Source: a virus. From it: a stretch of 64,000 bases of DNA. The stretch spans positions 1 through 64,000 of IMG/VR virus record IMGVR_UViG_3300043420_000984. One strand, 5' to 3'. This document shows positions 6,291-15,708 of the stretch, one piece after another. The notes under the pieces were generated by a model. That model saw only the letters and a list, made by a program, of their open reading frames with translations. It was not told the DNA's origin and did not search any database. How positions within the stretch are numbered: the stretch's first letter is position 1; each line of letters begins with the position of its first letter. Made by a program: the position numbers and the translations under genes.

Positions 6291-9178
6291 TGGCACACGG
6301 TTTCCTAGCATATGAACCAGTATCGGGAGAAAGTCCTTTAGTTAACTTTGCCAAGAAAAAGTTAAAAGAAGGACTTAAAGCTTTATGGGGAAAATTCCAA
6401 AAGACTAGTGGATCTTTAGTAAAAAGTTCTGGTGGTCAAGTACAGTATGATGCCAATCCTCAAGGTGTAACAGTAAAAGATGTAACACAACCAGAACCAG
6501 CAGCCAAAAAAATGTTTTCTGGCACAACTGCCAGAGCACTTGGAGCAGGAATTGGATCTATTAGTAAACAAGAACCATCAGCAATTCCAGGTGGAACGAG
6601 TGGAGGAATTGCTACTAGACCTGGAGGATCATTTACTGAATTACCAGGAATTTCTGCTGCTTCTGGTGGATTGAATGCAGAAACATTTTTTAAGCAGGCA
6701 ACAACTGGTGTTGGATCATCTGGTGAGTATTTGTCAAATGCCCAGAGAAGAGAAGCATTTATCAAATCTCGCCAAGAAGGAGTAAAAACTGCAGAAGCTT
6801 CTGCATCTGCTCCTCCAATTTCACCAGATAGTGGAGTTGATATTGTCGCTGCAGTAAACAGAAACACGCAAATGATCGTGTCTCTGGTTGAAGCAGTCAA
6901 GGCACAAACAAAAAATGATAGTAACCTAGTAGAAAAGCAAATTCAGGGTCAAGAAACCTTGATGCTTCGCGCTGCTGCTAGAGATGAAGAGGCATCCTTA
7001 GAACAAGGAAGTGATCTCTCTGGTTTTATGACACCAGAGAATTTTGCAAAAAGAAAAAAGAACGAAGAAAAGAAAGAAACTGGTAGTAAGCTAAAAGAAT
7101 TCTTTAGAGGTCCAAACCCATTCAAAAAGGATGAGGGATGTGGTTGTAGTCCTATCATGCCTGGTCCTGGTGGACGCGGACCAATCCTAGGAGGACCCCC
7201 AGGAGGCGGCGGACTGCCTATCCCAGACTATGTTGATCAGTATCGTGATATGAACCGCCGCCCTGGCAGCAGACTTGGTGGTGGCGCTCCTGTGACCCGT
7301 AGAGCGGGTGGTGGAAGGAGAGCAACCCGTCTTGCCACTAAGATCGGCGGTAAGGGAGCTGGTAAAGCAGTAGCAAAAGGTCTAGGTAAATTTGGTGCTA
7401 AGAGAATTCCAGGATTAGGATTACTTGCTGGTATCGCTTTTGGTGCTGAGAGAGCGATGAAAGGAGATTTTCTAGGTGCTGCTGGAGAAGTTGCTTCTGG
7501 TGCTCTGGGTCCAGCAGGATTTGCTATTGATGCTGGATTAGCAGCAAGAGATGCTGGTCTAACTCCATTTGCGGAAGGTGGTATTGTAACTAGTCCAGTT
7601 GCTGGATTAGTTGGTGAAGCGGGTAACGAAGGTATTTTCCCACTAGAAGGTAAGCGTGGAGAGAAGACATTTAGAATGTTTGGTGAAGGTGTATTCCAGG
7701 CACAGAAAGATAATGATAAAGATTTTGCTAAGTTACAGTCGATGGGACTGAAGCAATATTATGAGAGAGAAGGTGGTTTCAAGAAAATGGGTGAAGGATT
7801 GAAAGGATTTTTTGAAAGCCTTGCTGGTGGTATTGCTTCTTTATTTGGTGGTGCTGCTAATGCGGGAACTCTAGATCAAGCTGGAGATTATCTTGGTGGC
7901 GGAGATTTTTCTGGTAATAGTGCTCAAGATCAGGCGATGAATTATTTCATCAGTCAAGGATTATCTAAGGATCAAGCAGCGGGTATTGTTGGAAACTTGA
8001 TGCAAGAATCTACTGCCGCTCTTGATCCAAAAGCAAATAATGGAACTCACCGTGGAATAGCTCAGTGGGATAAAAATAGATGGGCAAACTTTGAAAAATT
8101 TGCTAAGAAAAAAGGATTAGATGTAAATACTAGAGAAGCACAACTCCAGTGGATTATGGAAGAAATGAGAACTGGTGATGGTGGACTTGGTATTGAGAGA
8201 TTCAAGAAAACTAAAACTGCGGCAGAAGCAGCTGCTCTATTTGTAAAAGACTATGAAAGATCTGGAGAAAAACCAGGACAAGCTGGATATGATGCAAGAA
8301 TTAGAAATGCTAATACACTCGCAACTAGACAAATAACTGGAGGTGGGGGACCTGGGAGAGGTGGTGGATCTTCATCTGCTTTAGCAAATGCTGCAGCGCG
8401 TTTGAAGGGAATGTCAACAAAAGATAGTCCAGATGGTGGTGAAAATGGTTGTGTCTGGGCTGTAAACAAAGTATATAAAGCTGCTGGAATTACGCCTCCG
8501 TGGGGATCATCTGTGTATGTTCCAGATGCCGAAAAGAAAATGATTGGATCTGGATACCAACAGGTTGGTTATGGCCAGAGACAACCTGGCGATGTTATGG
8601 TAATGTATGATAGACAATCACCACCACAAGCACATATTGGTGTTGTTTTGCCAAATGGTAATATTCTTTCCAATTCGTCAAGTAAAGCAAAATTTGCTTG
8701 GGAAGCTTCTCCAGAAGAATATAATAGGTATTATGGAGCACAGGGAAAAATTTATAGAATGCCTGGTGGAGCTAGTGCTAGTACTATAGCTAGAAATAGA
8801 GGAAATCAATCTACAGCGGCGGCGCCAGCGCAACCATTATCAACAAATGGCAATCCAAACGGCAATCCAAATGCTATGTCTCCTCTATTCCAAAGACCTG
8901 CAGCTAATAAACCTGCTGCAGCAGGAGTAACACCAAGTCCTTTATTTAATATGTCTGCTGCTAACGCAAATACTGGCACACCTATGATGGCAACATCTCA
9001 GCAAGTTGCTATGGCATCTATGAGTGGTGGAGCAGCACCAACTGTTATTAATAACTATTACACAAGTGCTGGTGGTAGTGGCGGTGGAGTAAATCCAAAC
9101 GGTGTTTCTCCTGGTATTGGTATGGAACAAACTGGCACAGCAGTATTCCAAGATCTAAGAATTAGGGCACTAGCATAA
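6290..9178 (+). CDS. Tape-measure-like tail protein with lysozyme and NlpC/P60-like domains
   Basis: A 962 aa glycine- and alanine-rich structural protein. Residues about 340-470 hold hydrophobic stretches and the motif AEGGIVTSPVAGLVGEAGNE, common near the ends of tape measure proteins. Residues about 545-670 form a phage tail lysozyme-type domain (GIVGNLMQES, then GIAQWDKNRW), with glutamate near 572 as candidate catalytic residue. Residues about 710-830 look like an NlpC/P60-type cysteine peptidase, with Cys near 718 (NGCVWAVNKVYKAAG), QPGDVMVMY and His near 781 (AHIGVVLPNG). The tail end is low complexity. In the place of T4 gp29, it probably sets tail length and carries wall-cutting activity. 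It is coupled on both sides by TAATG overlaps. Confidence 0.75.
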   Translation: MAHGFLAYEPVSGESPLVNFAKKKLKEGLKALWGKFQKTSGSLVKSSGGQVQYDANPQGVTVKDVTQPEPAAKKMFSGTTARALGAGIGSISKQEPSAIPGGTSGGIATRPGGSFTELPGISAASGGLNAETFFKQATTGVGSSGEYLSNAQRREAFIKSRQEGVKTAEASASAPPISPDSGVDIVAAVNRNTQMIVSLVEAVKAQTKNDSNLVEKQIQGQETLMLRAAARDEEASLEQGSDLSGFMTPENFAKRKKNEEKKETGSKLKEFFRGPNPFKKDEGCGCSPIMPGPGGRGPILGGPPGGGGLPIPDYVDQYRDMNRRPGSRLGGGAPVTRRAGGGRRATRLATKIGGKGAGKAVAKGLGKFGAKRIPGLGLLAGIAFGAERAMKGDFLGAAGEVASGALGPAGFAIDAGLAARDAGLTPFAEGGIVTSPVAGLVGEAGNEGIFPLEGKRGEKTFRMFGEGVFQAQKDNDKDFAKLQSMGLKQYYEREGGFKKMGEGLKGFFESLAGGIASLFGGAANAGTLDQAGDYLGGGDFSGNSAQDQAMNYFISQGLSKDQAAGIVGNLMQESTAALDPKANNGTHRGIAQWDKNRWANFEKFAKKKGLDVNTREAQLQWIMEEMRTGDGGLGIERFKKTKTAAEAAALFVKDYERSGEKPGQAGYDARIRNANTLATRQITGGGGPGRGGGSSSALANAAARLKGMSTKDSPDGGENGCVWAVNKVYKAAGITPPWGSSVYVPDAEKKMIGSGYQQVGYGQRQPGDVMVMYDRQSPPQAHIGVVLPNGNILSNSSSKAKFAWEASPEEYNRYYGAQGKIYRMPGGASASTIARNRGNQSTAAAPAQPLSTNGNPNGNPNAMSPLFQRPAANKPAAAGVTPSPLFNMSAANANTGTPMMATSQQVAMASMSGGAAPTVINNYYTSAGGSGGGVNPNGVSPGIGMEQTGTAVFQDLRIRALA

Positions 9179-10563
9179 TGGAACAGTTTCAGAATTCATC
9201 AGAGTTTTCTCTACGAAGTGTAAAGATTTCTGCCCTTGGCGACAAGAGTGAAGGATATGAAATCAAGCAAATGATTGGTACTTTCTCATACGTTGAAAGC
9301 ATCACAAGTCCATTTGTCGCAGCTACAATTGTAGTTGTTGATAGTGCTGGTCTACTGAATAGTCTGCCAATTCAGGGTGGAGAAACTGTAAGTATAACAG
9401 TACAAACTTCATCTTCAGAAAAACCACAAGAGTATAAGATGTTGGTTTGGAAAATTGGTAACAGATATGTTAAGAACAACGCTCAGTCATACACGCTTGG
9501 ATTGATATCAGAAGAGGCACTGAATAATGAATACTTTAGATTAGTCAAACCACTTAAGGGAACTGGTGATAAAATAGTCGATGAGATTTTGAAGAAGAAT
9601 TTGAAGACCACAAAAGAATTTTTCTCTGAAGCAACAGAGTTTGAAATGAAATTGATACCAGCAAACAGAAGACCATTCGATCTTATATCTTCTATTGCCG
9701 TTAAAAGTGTTGCAAAAGGTTTATCATCTACTAATAAATCTGGAGCAAAGAATGAGAAGCAAAAGGTCTCTGGTAGTGCTGGGTTTTTCTTCTGGGAAAC
9801 TAAGAGAGGATATAATTTCTTCTCTGTGGATAAACTTTTATCTGATGATGACAAGAACAAACCATGGGGACCTTATATTGAGAAGCCCGCAAACCAAGAA
9901 GATGGAGCAGACAATCGATTTACAATTTCTCAAGCAACCTTTAAGTCTGAAGTAGACGTGATGACATCTTTGAGGAAAGGAAAGTACTCATCTCTGATGG
10001 TATTCTTCAATCATTCCACAGGTCAGTATCATGAATATCATTACAGTCTTGCTGATGCATACAAAGATATGGAACATCTTGGAGCACAGAATACTCCATC
10101 TATTATTGAAACTGCGGATGGAAAAACTTTATCTGATTATCCCACTAGAATTATATCAGTATTACTAGATCATGAAAGTTGGTATAACAAACCAGGGATT
10201 GCTTCATTTGAAGAAGAGGATGGATCTGATAGTCCAAGTCAGTTCTGTGACTTCCACAAACATTTCGCGGGACAATCTATCATGAGATATGAGTTGCTTA
10301 AGCATCAGTTAGCAACTATAATTATTCCAGGTAATTCTGAAATGTGTGCTGGAGATAAGATTACTATCAAGTTAGTAAACAAACTTCCAACTGCGGAGAT
10401 TGATAAGGAACCATACGATCAAGAAAGTAGTGGCACATATCTCATACAAGAGATAACACATACTTATGATAGTACGAAGTCAACTAATGGTAGATTTTTA
10501 AGCACACTTAGATTGATGAGAGATTCATATGGTGATGTGGAGTCTAATCATGGCACTAAATAA
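9178..10563 (+). CDS. 27: gp27-like baseplate hub protein
   Basis: A 461 aa protein whose N-terminus (IKQMIGTFSYVESITSPFVA and VVVDSAGLLNSLPIQGGETV) fits the hub fold of T4 gp27 and the VgrG N-terminal barrels, which form the ring under the tail tube and hold the gp5 spike. T4 gp27 is 391 aa. It follows the tape-measure-like gene with an overlap and precedes cp12 and the gp5-like gene. Confidence 0.75.
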   Translation: MEQFQNSSEFSLRSVKISALGDKSEGYEIKQMIGTFSYVESITSPFVAATIVVVDSAGLLNSLPIQGGETVSITVQTSSSEKPQEYKMLVWKIGNRYVKNNAQSYTLGLISEEALNNEYFRLVKPLKGTGDKIVDEILKKNLKTTKEFFSEATEFEMKLIPANRRPFDLISSIAVKSVAKGLSSTNKSGAKNEKQKVSGSAGFFFWETKRGYNFFSVDKLLSDDDKNKPWGPYIEKPANQEDGADNRFTISQATFKSEVDVMTSLRKGKYSSLMVFFNHSTGQYHEYHYSLADAYKDMEHLGAQNTPSIIETADGKTLSDYPTRIISVLLDHESWYNKPGIASFEEEDGSDSPSQFCDFHKHFAGQSIMRYELLKHQLATIIIPGNSEMCAGDKITIKLVNKLPTAEIDKEPYDQESSGTYLIQEITHTYDSTKSTNGRFLSTLRLMRDSYGDVESNHGTK

Positions 10564-10584
10564 TGTATACGGAGGTAACTAAAT

Positions 10585-10797
10585 ATGGAAAATATTAAAA
10601 CACACATCCAAAAAGACAAAGAAATTCTTGACGATCCAACTATCTCCCCACAGATGCGTCGTCATACGGAACAAGAACTAGCTGATCTTGAGGCATACGC
10701 AGAGCGCCACCCAAATGATCACCGCGATCCAACATCACTTGAACTATTTTGTGACAGCAATCCAGAAGCACTAGAATGTAGAGTATATGAAGACTGA
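10585..10797 (+). CDS. cp12: CP12-like Calvin cycle regulator
   Basis: A 70 aa protein ending LELFCDSNPEALECRVYED, which matches the conserved C-terminus of cyanobacterial CP12 (FxxYCDxNPxAxECRVYDD). CP12 ties GAPDH and phosphoribulokinase into an inactive complex when oxidised; cyanophages carry it as a metabolic gene thought to push carbon toward the pentose phosphate pathway. Only the C-terminal cysteine pair is present; there are no cysteines in the N-terminal half. A strong ribosome site, GGAGGT (10571-10576), precedes it. Its place inside the hub cluster suggests late expression. Confidence 0.85.
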   Translation: MENIKTHIQKDKEILDDPTISPQMRRHTEQELADLEAYAERHPNDHRDPTSLELFCDSNPEALECRVYED

Positions 10798-10802
10798 GTG
10801 AT

Positions 10803-13715
10803 ATGGATCAGTTAATATCCAGTATTTTACCTACAACCAGGATAGGTCAAGATGGATTTTCTTGGTGGGTAGGACAAATTGAAGGAACTGCTAGAGACGA
10901 AACAAATAACAAAGGTGGTTATCGTTTCAAAGTAAGAATTGTTGGCGATCATCCTGGTGATCCAGAAATCCTGCCAACTGAAGATTTGCCATGGGCTAAC
11001 GTTGTTATGCCCGTAACAGTTCCATTTGTTCCTGGAAATGCTGGAGGCGCTCATCCTCAACTAGAAGTTGGGTGTTGGGTTATCGGTTTCTACATGGATA
11101 CTGAGAAACAAAAACCTATTATTATGGGTTCCATCGGACAAACACCTGGAGCAACTAAAGTATTTGTAGAGAGAACACCAGACACTAAACCATTTGTTAC
11201 TGCCATTGGACAAATCAATCCAAAAGTTGATGGATCTCCAAAACAAAAAGGAACTGATAAGAATACTGCAACTGGTGGATTACCAGATGGTACAAAAGAT
11301 GGTGATGGAAATGCCAGAGTAAACGTATCAGAAAGAAAGGTAAATCCACTCAAGAATGGAAATCCATATTCAGAAGAATGGTGTCAATCTATTGCAGAAA
11401 AGTGTGATAATATTGACATCAAAACTCAGATGTCAAATGTTCTTGCTGAGTTACTTGCAGCGGTTCAAAGTAATGGTGGAAATATTGGAACATATCTAGT
11501 AAATCAAGCGACAGGAAAGATCAACGAAGGCGTAGGTATTGCAAGAAACTATATTAATAAAGCAGTATCTGTTGTTCGTGAATTCGTTGCTAGGGTAAAG
11601 GGATTTGTTATTGAAAAATTAACTGCTGCCGTAAAAGATTTAATTCAGGCACTATTGTTCCCATCAGAAACTGGTAATGCTCTCACTCCAGTTACAGAGT
11701 GGTTCAATAATTTGCTGAAAAATTTAGGTTGTCAGATGTCAGATCTTGGTGATCGCCTGGCAAAATGGTTGACTAATGTTTTGATGAGTTTTATTGAGCA
11801 AATTTATAGAGCAGCTGCTTGTCAGGTTGATAAGTTAGTCAATGGAATTATCTCCAAGATGAATTCTCTAATGGAAGATCTTCTTGAATCTATTCTTGGT
11901 CCTCTGCAAGAGATCTTGGGAGCAATTGCTGGTCCACTTAATTTAATTGGAGGCGCAATTAATTTTGTGATGCAATTACTTGGTATTACATGTTCTGGTC
12001 CAGATAAAACATGTAGTAAGTACAAACAGGTTTGCACCAGTGGAGAGGAAAAAGAAAAGGAGAATGATAGAGATTTCCTAGATGATTTGCTTGGGGAAAT
12101 TGATAATCTATTCCCAGCAACTGGCGCAGACTACACCCAATACACATGCGATGAAGCTTATACAGGAAGACCTCTAGAAATTACTACTGTTGGTTTTGTT
12201 GGTGGTATTCCACTATTTGATGGTGGTGATGGAACAATACCAGGGGCATCTCCATCTAGCACTAGAACTCCTGGATCGGAAACAAAGAGGATTACTTATA
12301 ATATTGAAGACATTACTGTTGAAGAGGGTGAAGATGCTATCTTTACTGTAACAAGAAGCGGATACCTTGGAGCATCTTCTTCAGTTAGATATAAGACTGT
12401 ATCATTTGAAGATGGAGCTGAAGAAGATGTTGATTACTTAAAGACTTCTGACATTCTAGGATTTGCTCCAGGTGAAAGCAGAAAGACCATCAGTGTAAAA
12501 ACTTTCTATGATACTATCTCAGAAGGACCAGAAGATTTTTCTTTGGTTTTGAGAAAGAACTCGCCAGTAAGTGGCAGTGGAGTTTCTTCTAAATTCACAA
12601 AAAATATTGCAATATGCACGATCACTGAAAGAAATGTAAGGGATAGAAATAGAAATCCATATGGTGGTACTCCATTAAATCCAACAACTGGTATTGAAAA
12701 CACATTCCCCACAGAAGTAACTGATTTGGACGGTGATGGTATTAATGACAGCATTGATACTGATATTACTATTGATGATCCAAATACTCCAACAACAGAA
12801 AGACCTCCTAGATATTTTATTCGTCCAGATAAAAATATTGTACGTGAAGGAGAGTTTGTAACTTACACAATAGAAACTCAGAATGTTGAGAATGGAACTA
12901 TATTATACTACACATTACTAGGAAATGATATAGAACCTTCTGATATTATTGGCGGATATACAACTGGTAATTTTACTATAAATTCTGGAATAGGTAAAGT
13001 AACAGTCGGTATTGAGGACGATGGTGTTGTTGAAGATTTTGAAATAATGAGATTTTCTATCAATGGAACTGGATCTTTTGCTGACGTTACTATCGTTCAA
13101 TCGGGTGAAGATCCTGAAGATGCTGACTTCGATGAAGGCGAGGGAGATACACCAGAGACAGAATTCGAAAACTTTAGATTGCCAGTTGTTAACTCAAATG
13201 AAATTATTACGGATGAAAATGGTGGTATTATAAGCATCCCAGTTTCAAATCCTGGATCTCCATATGCAGAACCTCCATATGTATTTGTTGGGGGAGAGGG
13301 TATTGGAGCAACCGCGTCTGCACTTTTAGATAGCGATGGTTTTGTGACTGAGATTAGAGTTAAGTCTTCTGGATATGGATACAAGAAGAACTTACAACAA
13401 GAAAAAAATCTCCGCTGTATTATCGATACGTTTACTTTAATTCGTCCAGGTGAAGGATACACTGAAGCACCAAAAGTTTATGTGAATGATCAACTTGGTG
13501 TTGCAGAAGCAATCATTAATGATGATGGTTTTGTTATTGGTGCTCGCGTCTTAGATAGACAGAGAGTTTATGAAAAAATGCCAAGGATAATTATTGTTGG
13601 TGGAAATGGATTTGGTGCGAAACTTATGCCATCTCTAGTTTGCCTAGATAATCAAGCACTATCTATTGTTGGTGCAACTAAGATTGGAACTGGTCGTTAC
13701 GTTGATTGTCCATAA
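10803..13715 (+). CDS. 5: gp5-like baseplate hub protein with OB-fold and Calx-beta domain
   Basis: A 970 aa protein. Residues about 15-125 form the gp5/VgrG OB-fold (FSWWVGQIEGTARDE, then EVGCWVIGFYMDTEKQKPII). A helical middle (about 190-400) follows. Residues about 495-600 look like a Calx-beta domain (DITVEEGEDAIFTVTRSG, then DTISEGPEDFSLVL), and a second similar strand set lies near 680-760. The C-terminal 170 residues have repeated 'SPYAEPPYVFVGGEG'-like units. I see no lysozyme domain, unlike T4 gp5; that activity appears to sit in the tape-measure-like protein. It overlaps the next gene by TAATG. Confidence 0.78.
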   Translation: MDQLISSILPTTRIGQDGFSWWVGQIEGTARDETNNKGGYRFKVRIVGDHPGDPEILPTEDLPWANVVMPVTVPFVPGNAGGAHPQLEVGCWVIGFYMDTEKQKPIIMGSIGQTPGATKVFVERTPDTKPFVTAIGQINPKVDGSPKQKGTDKNTATGGLPDGTKDGDGNARVNVSERKVNPLKNGNPYSEEWCQSIAEKCDNIDIKTQMSNVLAELLAAVQSNGGNIGTYLVNQATGKINEGVGIARNYINKAVSVVREFVARVKGFVIEKLTAAVKDLIQALLFPSETGNALTPVTEWFNNLLKNLGCQMSDLGDRLAKWLTNVLMSFIEQIYRAAACQVDKLVNGIISKMNSLMEDLLESILGPLQEILGAIAGPLNLIGGAINFVMQLLGITCSGPDKTCSKYKQVCTSGEEKEKENDRDFLDDLLGEIDNLFPATGADYTQYTCDEAYTGRPLEITTVGFVGGIPLFDGGDGTIPGASPSSTRTPGSETKRITYNIEDITVEEGEDAIFTVTRSGYLGASSSVRYKTVSFEDGAEEDVDYLKTSDILGFAPGESRKTISVKTFYDTISEGPEDFSLVLRKNSPVSGSGVSSKFTKNIAICTITERNVRDRNRNPYGGTPLNPTTGIENTFPTEVTDLDGDGINDSIDTDITIDDPNTPTTERPPRYFIRPDKNIVREGEFVTYTIETQNVENGTILYYTLLGNDIEPSDIIGGYTTGNFTINSGIGKVTVGIEDDGVVEDFEIMRFSINGTGSFADVTIVQSGEDPEDADFDEGEGDTPETEFENFRLPVVNSNEIITDENGGIISIPVSNPGSPYAEPPYVFVGGEGIGATASALLDSDGFVTEIRVKSSGYGYKKNLQQEKNLRCIIDTFTLIRPGEGYTEAPKVYVNDQLGVAEAIINDDGFVIGARVLDRQRVYEKMPRIIIVGGNGFGAKLMPSLVCLDNQALSIVGATKIGTGRYVDCP

Positions 13716-14800
13716 TGTCACAACAATTCTCTGCATTTACATATCCAGATTATATTTTTAAGCCAACAACTTTTGACGAAACTCAAGAGTTGAGTGATCA
13801 ACCAAGATTTCATACTTGGTATAAAGGAGTATTAACTGGTTCAGAAATATACGAAAGAACTCTTCCAGATGGTGAATCAAATGCTCTGAGGATTGATGGT
13901 CCCTCTGATGGAGCTATTGTCCTTGATAATAAAGGGTGCATTAAACTACTGACTGGTGTTCGTGGTAAAGAAACTGGTCCTGGTAGCGGGAGATTGTGCG
14001 TTCATACTTGGGGACAACTCCAAAAGCATGAAGGTAGATCTAATATTGAATATTCATGTGGAGATGACAAAGAGGGACAAGCACTAAACCTTGTTGCTTA
14101 TGGAGATATTGTAGAACAAACAATTGGTGGAACGAGGTACATCAGAGCACAAAAAATCGTCATCGAAGCATCAGAAGAACTGATGCTTATTGGTAAGACA
14201 CAAGTTACTATTCAAGCTGGTGGTGGAGGTGGTGGAACTATTACGATGAACGCTGGTAGTATTGAAAAATATACCAGTAATGATAAGGAGATTATTATAG
14301 GACAAAAAATGGAATTCGGTGTGTCTGAAAAGACAACCTTAAGTTTTGATCCTAGAGCATCTTCAAACATAGTTTCTCCAGGTCATATCAACTGGTCTAT
14401 TCTTGGTGATTATAAACAGTGGATTGGTGGCGCAGAACAACATATTGTTGCTGGCAATCCAATTAACATTCCACTAATTAAAGCAAGAGATAGTGCATAT
14501 TCAGTTAAGACTTTAATTGGTGGTCAGACATATGATGCAGCGGACTTTATTAGTACAAAAGCTGGTGGATTGATTAGCGGTATTGCTGGTGGTGCTATTG
14601 ATGTTAAAGCGGGTGGAGCATATAACGCTGATGTTGCTGGTGCATATGCAATCAAGGCAGGCGGAGCATTCTCTGCAAATGCTGGTGGTGCTGCATCGAT
14701 GGCTGCTGGCGCTGCGGCAAGCGTTACCGCTGCTGGTGCAGTCAATATTATAGGTGTAGGAAACGTAAATATCAAGGGTGCTCTCATTCTACTCAACTAA
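13715..14800 (+). CDS. Spike-like baseplate protein (beta-helix-type repeats)
   Basis: 361 aa from ATG 13715, which overlaps the stop of the preceding gene; a TTG three codons earlier is also in frame. The N-terminal half has LRIDGPSDGAIVLDNKGCIK and QKIVIEASEELMLIGKTQVT, the strand pattern of gp5 and VgrG C-terminal needles. The last 100 residues are alanine- and glycine-rich short repeats (GGAIDVKAGGAYNADVAGAY), as in a triple-stranded beta-helix. I infer it forms the membrane-piercing needle together with the OB-fold protein upstream. Confidence 0.6.
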   Translation: MSQQFSAFTYPDYIFKPTTFDETQELSDQPRFHTWYKGVLTGSEIYERTLPDGESNALRIDGPSDGAIVLDNKGCIKLLTGVRGKETGPGSGRLCVHTWGQLQKHEGRSNIEYSCGDDKEGQALNLVAYGDIVEQTIGGTRYIRAQKIVIEASEELMLIGKTQVTIQAGGGGGGTITMNAGSIEKYTSNDKEIIIGQKMEFGVSEKTTLSFDPRASSNIVSPGHINWSILGDYKQWIGGAEQHIVAGNPINIPLIKARDSAYSVKTLIGGQTYDAADFISTKAGGLISGIAGGAIDVKAGGAYNADVAGAYAIKAGGAFSANAGGAASMAAGAAASVTAAGAVNIIGVGNVNIKGALILLN

Positions 14801-14825
14801 ATAAACCTAGTTGTGGTGAGACTTT

Positions 14826-15143
14826 ATGCTGTCAACGAACTACCGTCTGCGTCTGGAATTTATCTGTGAAAGAATTGTAAAACATGAAGAAGTGAAATTG
14901 GAAGACATGATATGGGCGGAGAAGTTGGCGAAGCATAATAGAACTGCTGCTACCATTCTCAGGCAGGCGAGAAGACGCGCTGCAAGCCCAGAGATGGCAG
15001 AGGATGGGCTAGACGCTTTCATGAACGCCCTGGATCTTGGAGACCCTGATCCCAGCAATCACAGAACAGGGTTCAACAGTCCCGACGACATCGTCGACTG
15101 GTTCTCGCAGGATAAGTCAGACGATTGGCGACAGAGGGATTGA
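14826..15143 (+). CDS. Conserved cyanophage hypothetical protein
   Basis: A 105 aa helical, charged protein with a basic middle (RQARRRAAS) and an acidic C-terminus (PDDIVDWFSQDKSDDW). GGTGAG lies upstream of ATG. I recognise it only as a recurrent small cyanomyovirus gene downstream of the hub genes. No motif points to a function. Confidence 0.6.
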   Translation: MLSTNYRLRLEFICERIVKHEEVKLEDMIWAEKLAKHNRTAATILRQARRRAASPEMAEDGLDAFMNALDLGDPDPSNHRTGFNSPDDIVDWFSQDKSDDWRQRD

Positions 15144-15194
15144 CAAACCTGACAAACCTCAGTAGAATAAGTCTGTCCGAGTTTCAGGTGAGTA

Positions 15195-15395
15195 ATGGCC
15201 TTAGGAAAACAAGTTGAAGAGAGCCTTCAAGAGGCTGCAGCGTCTCTTAGAAATGCTCTAGCGTTCGCTGCACGTCAGGAAAGACCAATTGTATGCACTC
15301 AGATCGCTAGAATGATTAGCGATATTGAGAGTGTTGGTTCTTTTGATACAATTTTAGATAAATTTGAGGAAATGGCAAATGAAAAAAACTCTTAA
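15195..15395 (+). CDS. Small helical hypothetical protein
   Basis: A 66 aa protein, MALGKQVEESLQEAAASLRN at the N-terminus, predicted almost fully helical. It overlaps the next small gene by 17 bases. Function unknown. Confidence 0.6.
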   Translation: MALGKQVEESLQEAAASLRNALAFAARQERPIVCTQIARMISDIESVGSFDTILDKFEEMANEKNS

Positions 15396-15516
15396 GCGTA
15401 TAGATAGTAAAGGTCACGAAGAGATTTGGGAATGGGATGAGACACCTGAGCTCAAAGCATTCATCAAGTCCCAGACCAGTTCAAAAATTGCCACACCCCC
15501 TTTACGTCCCGTCTGA
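15379..15516 (+). CDS. Short hypothetical protein
   Basis: 45 aa (MKKTLKRIDSKGHEEIWEWD at the start), beginning inside the end of the preceding gene (ATG in GCAAATGAAA). It is basic at the N-terminus. Overlapping starts of this kind are typical in this genome, but there is no family evidence. Confidence 0.45.
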   Translation: MKKTLKRIDSKGHEEIWEWDETPELKAFIKSQTSSKIATPPLRPV

Positions 15517-15520
15517 GGTG

Positions 15521-15529
15521 TGCTATAAT
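15521..15529 (+). promoter_or_regulatory. Extended -10 promoter (TGCTATAAT) before the tRNA region
   Basis: TGCTATAAT with TATAAT at 15524-15529, a full extended -10 element, 24 bases before the next start. The best -35 at 17 bases is TTTACG, which is weak. It could drive the small gene and the first tRNAs. Confidence 0.55.
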
Positions 15530-15552
15530 TACTAGGTAATCGAGGCAAGACC

Positions 15553-15681
15553 ATGACTACGCTTCCTAACTGGCAGCATCACAGCAAAAAAGAAAAGAAG
15601 CGTAGTCTGAAACCTCAGGCTTTACGCCAAGCTAAAGCACGTTGTAAAGCGTTAAAAGCAAAACTATTAGAGCGAATATGA
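15553..15681 (+). CDS. Small very basic protein
   Basis: 42 aa, about one third lysine and arginine (QALRQAKARCKALKAKLLER), directly downstream of the extended -10 promoter. It has no recognised domain; it could bind nucleic acid. It ends 27 bases before the first tRNA. Confidence 0.5.
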   Translation: MTTLPNWQHHSKKEKKRSLKPQALRQAKARCKALKAKLLERI

Positions 15682-15708
15682 AGCAATTATAACTTTTAAT
15701 CGCTTCAT

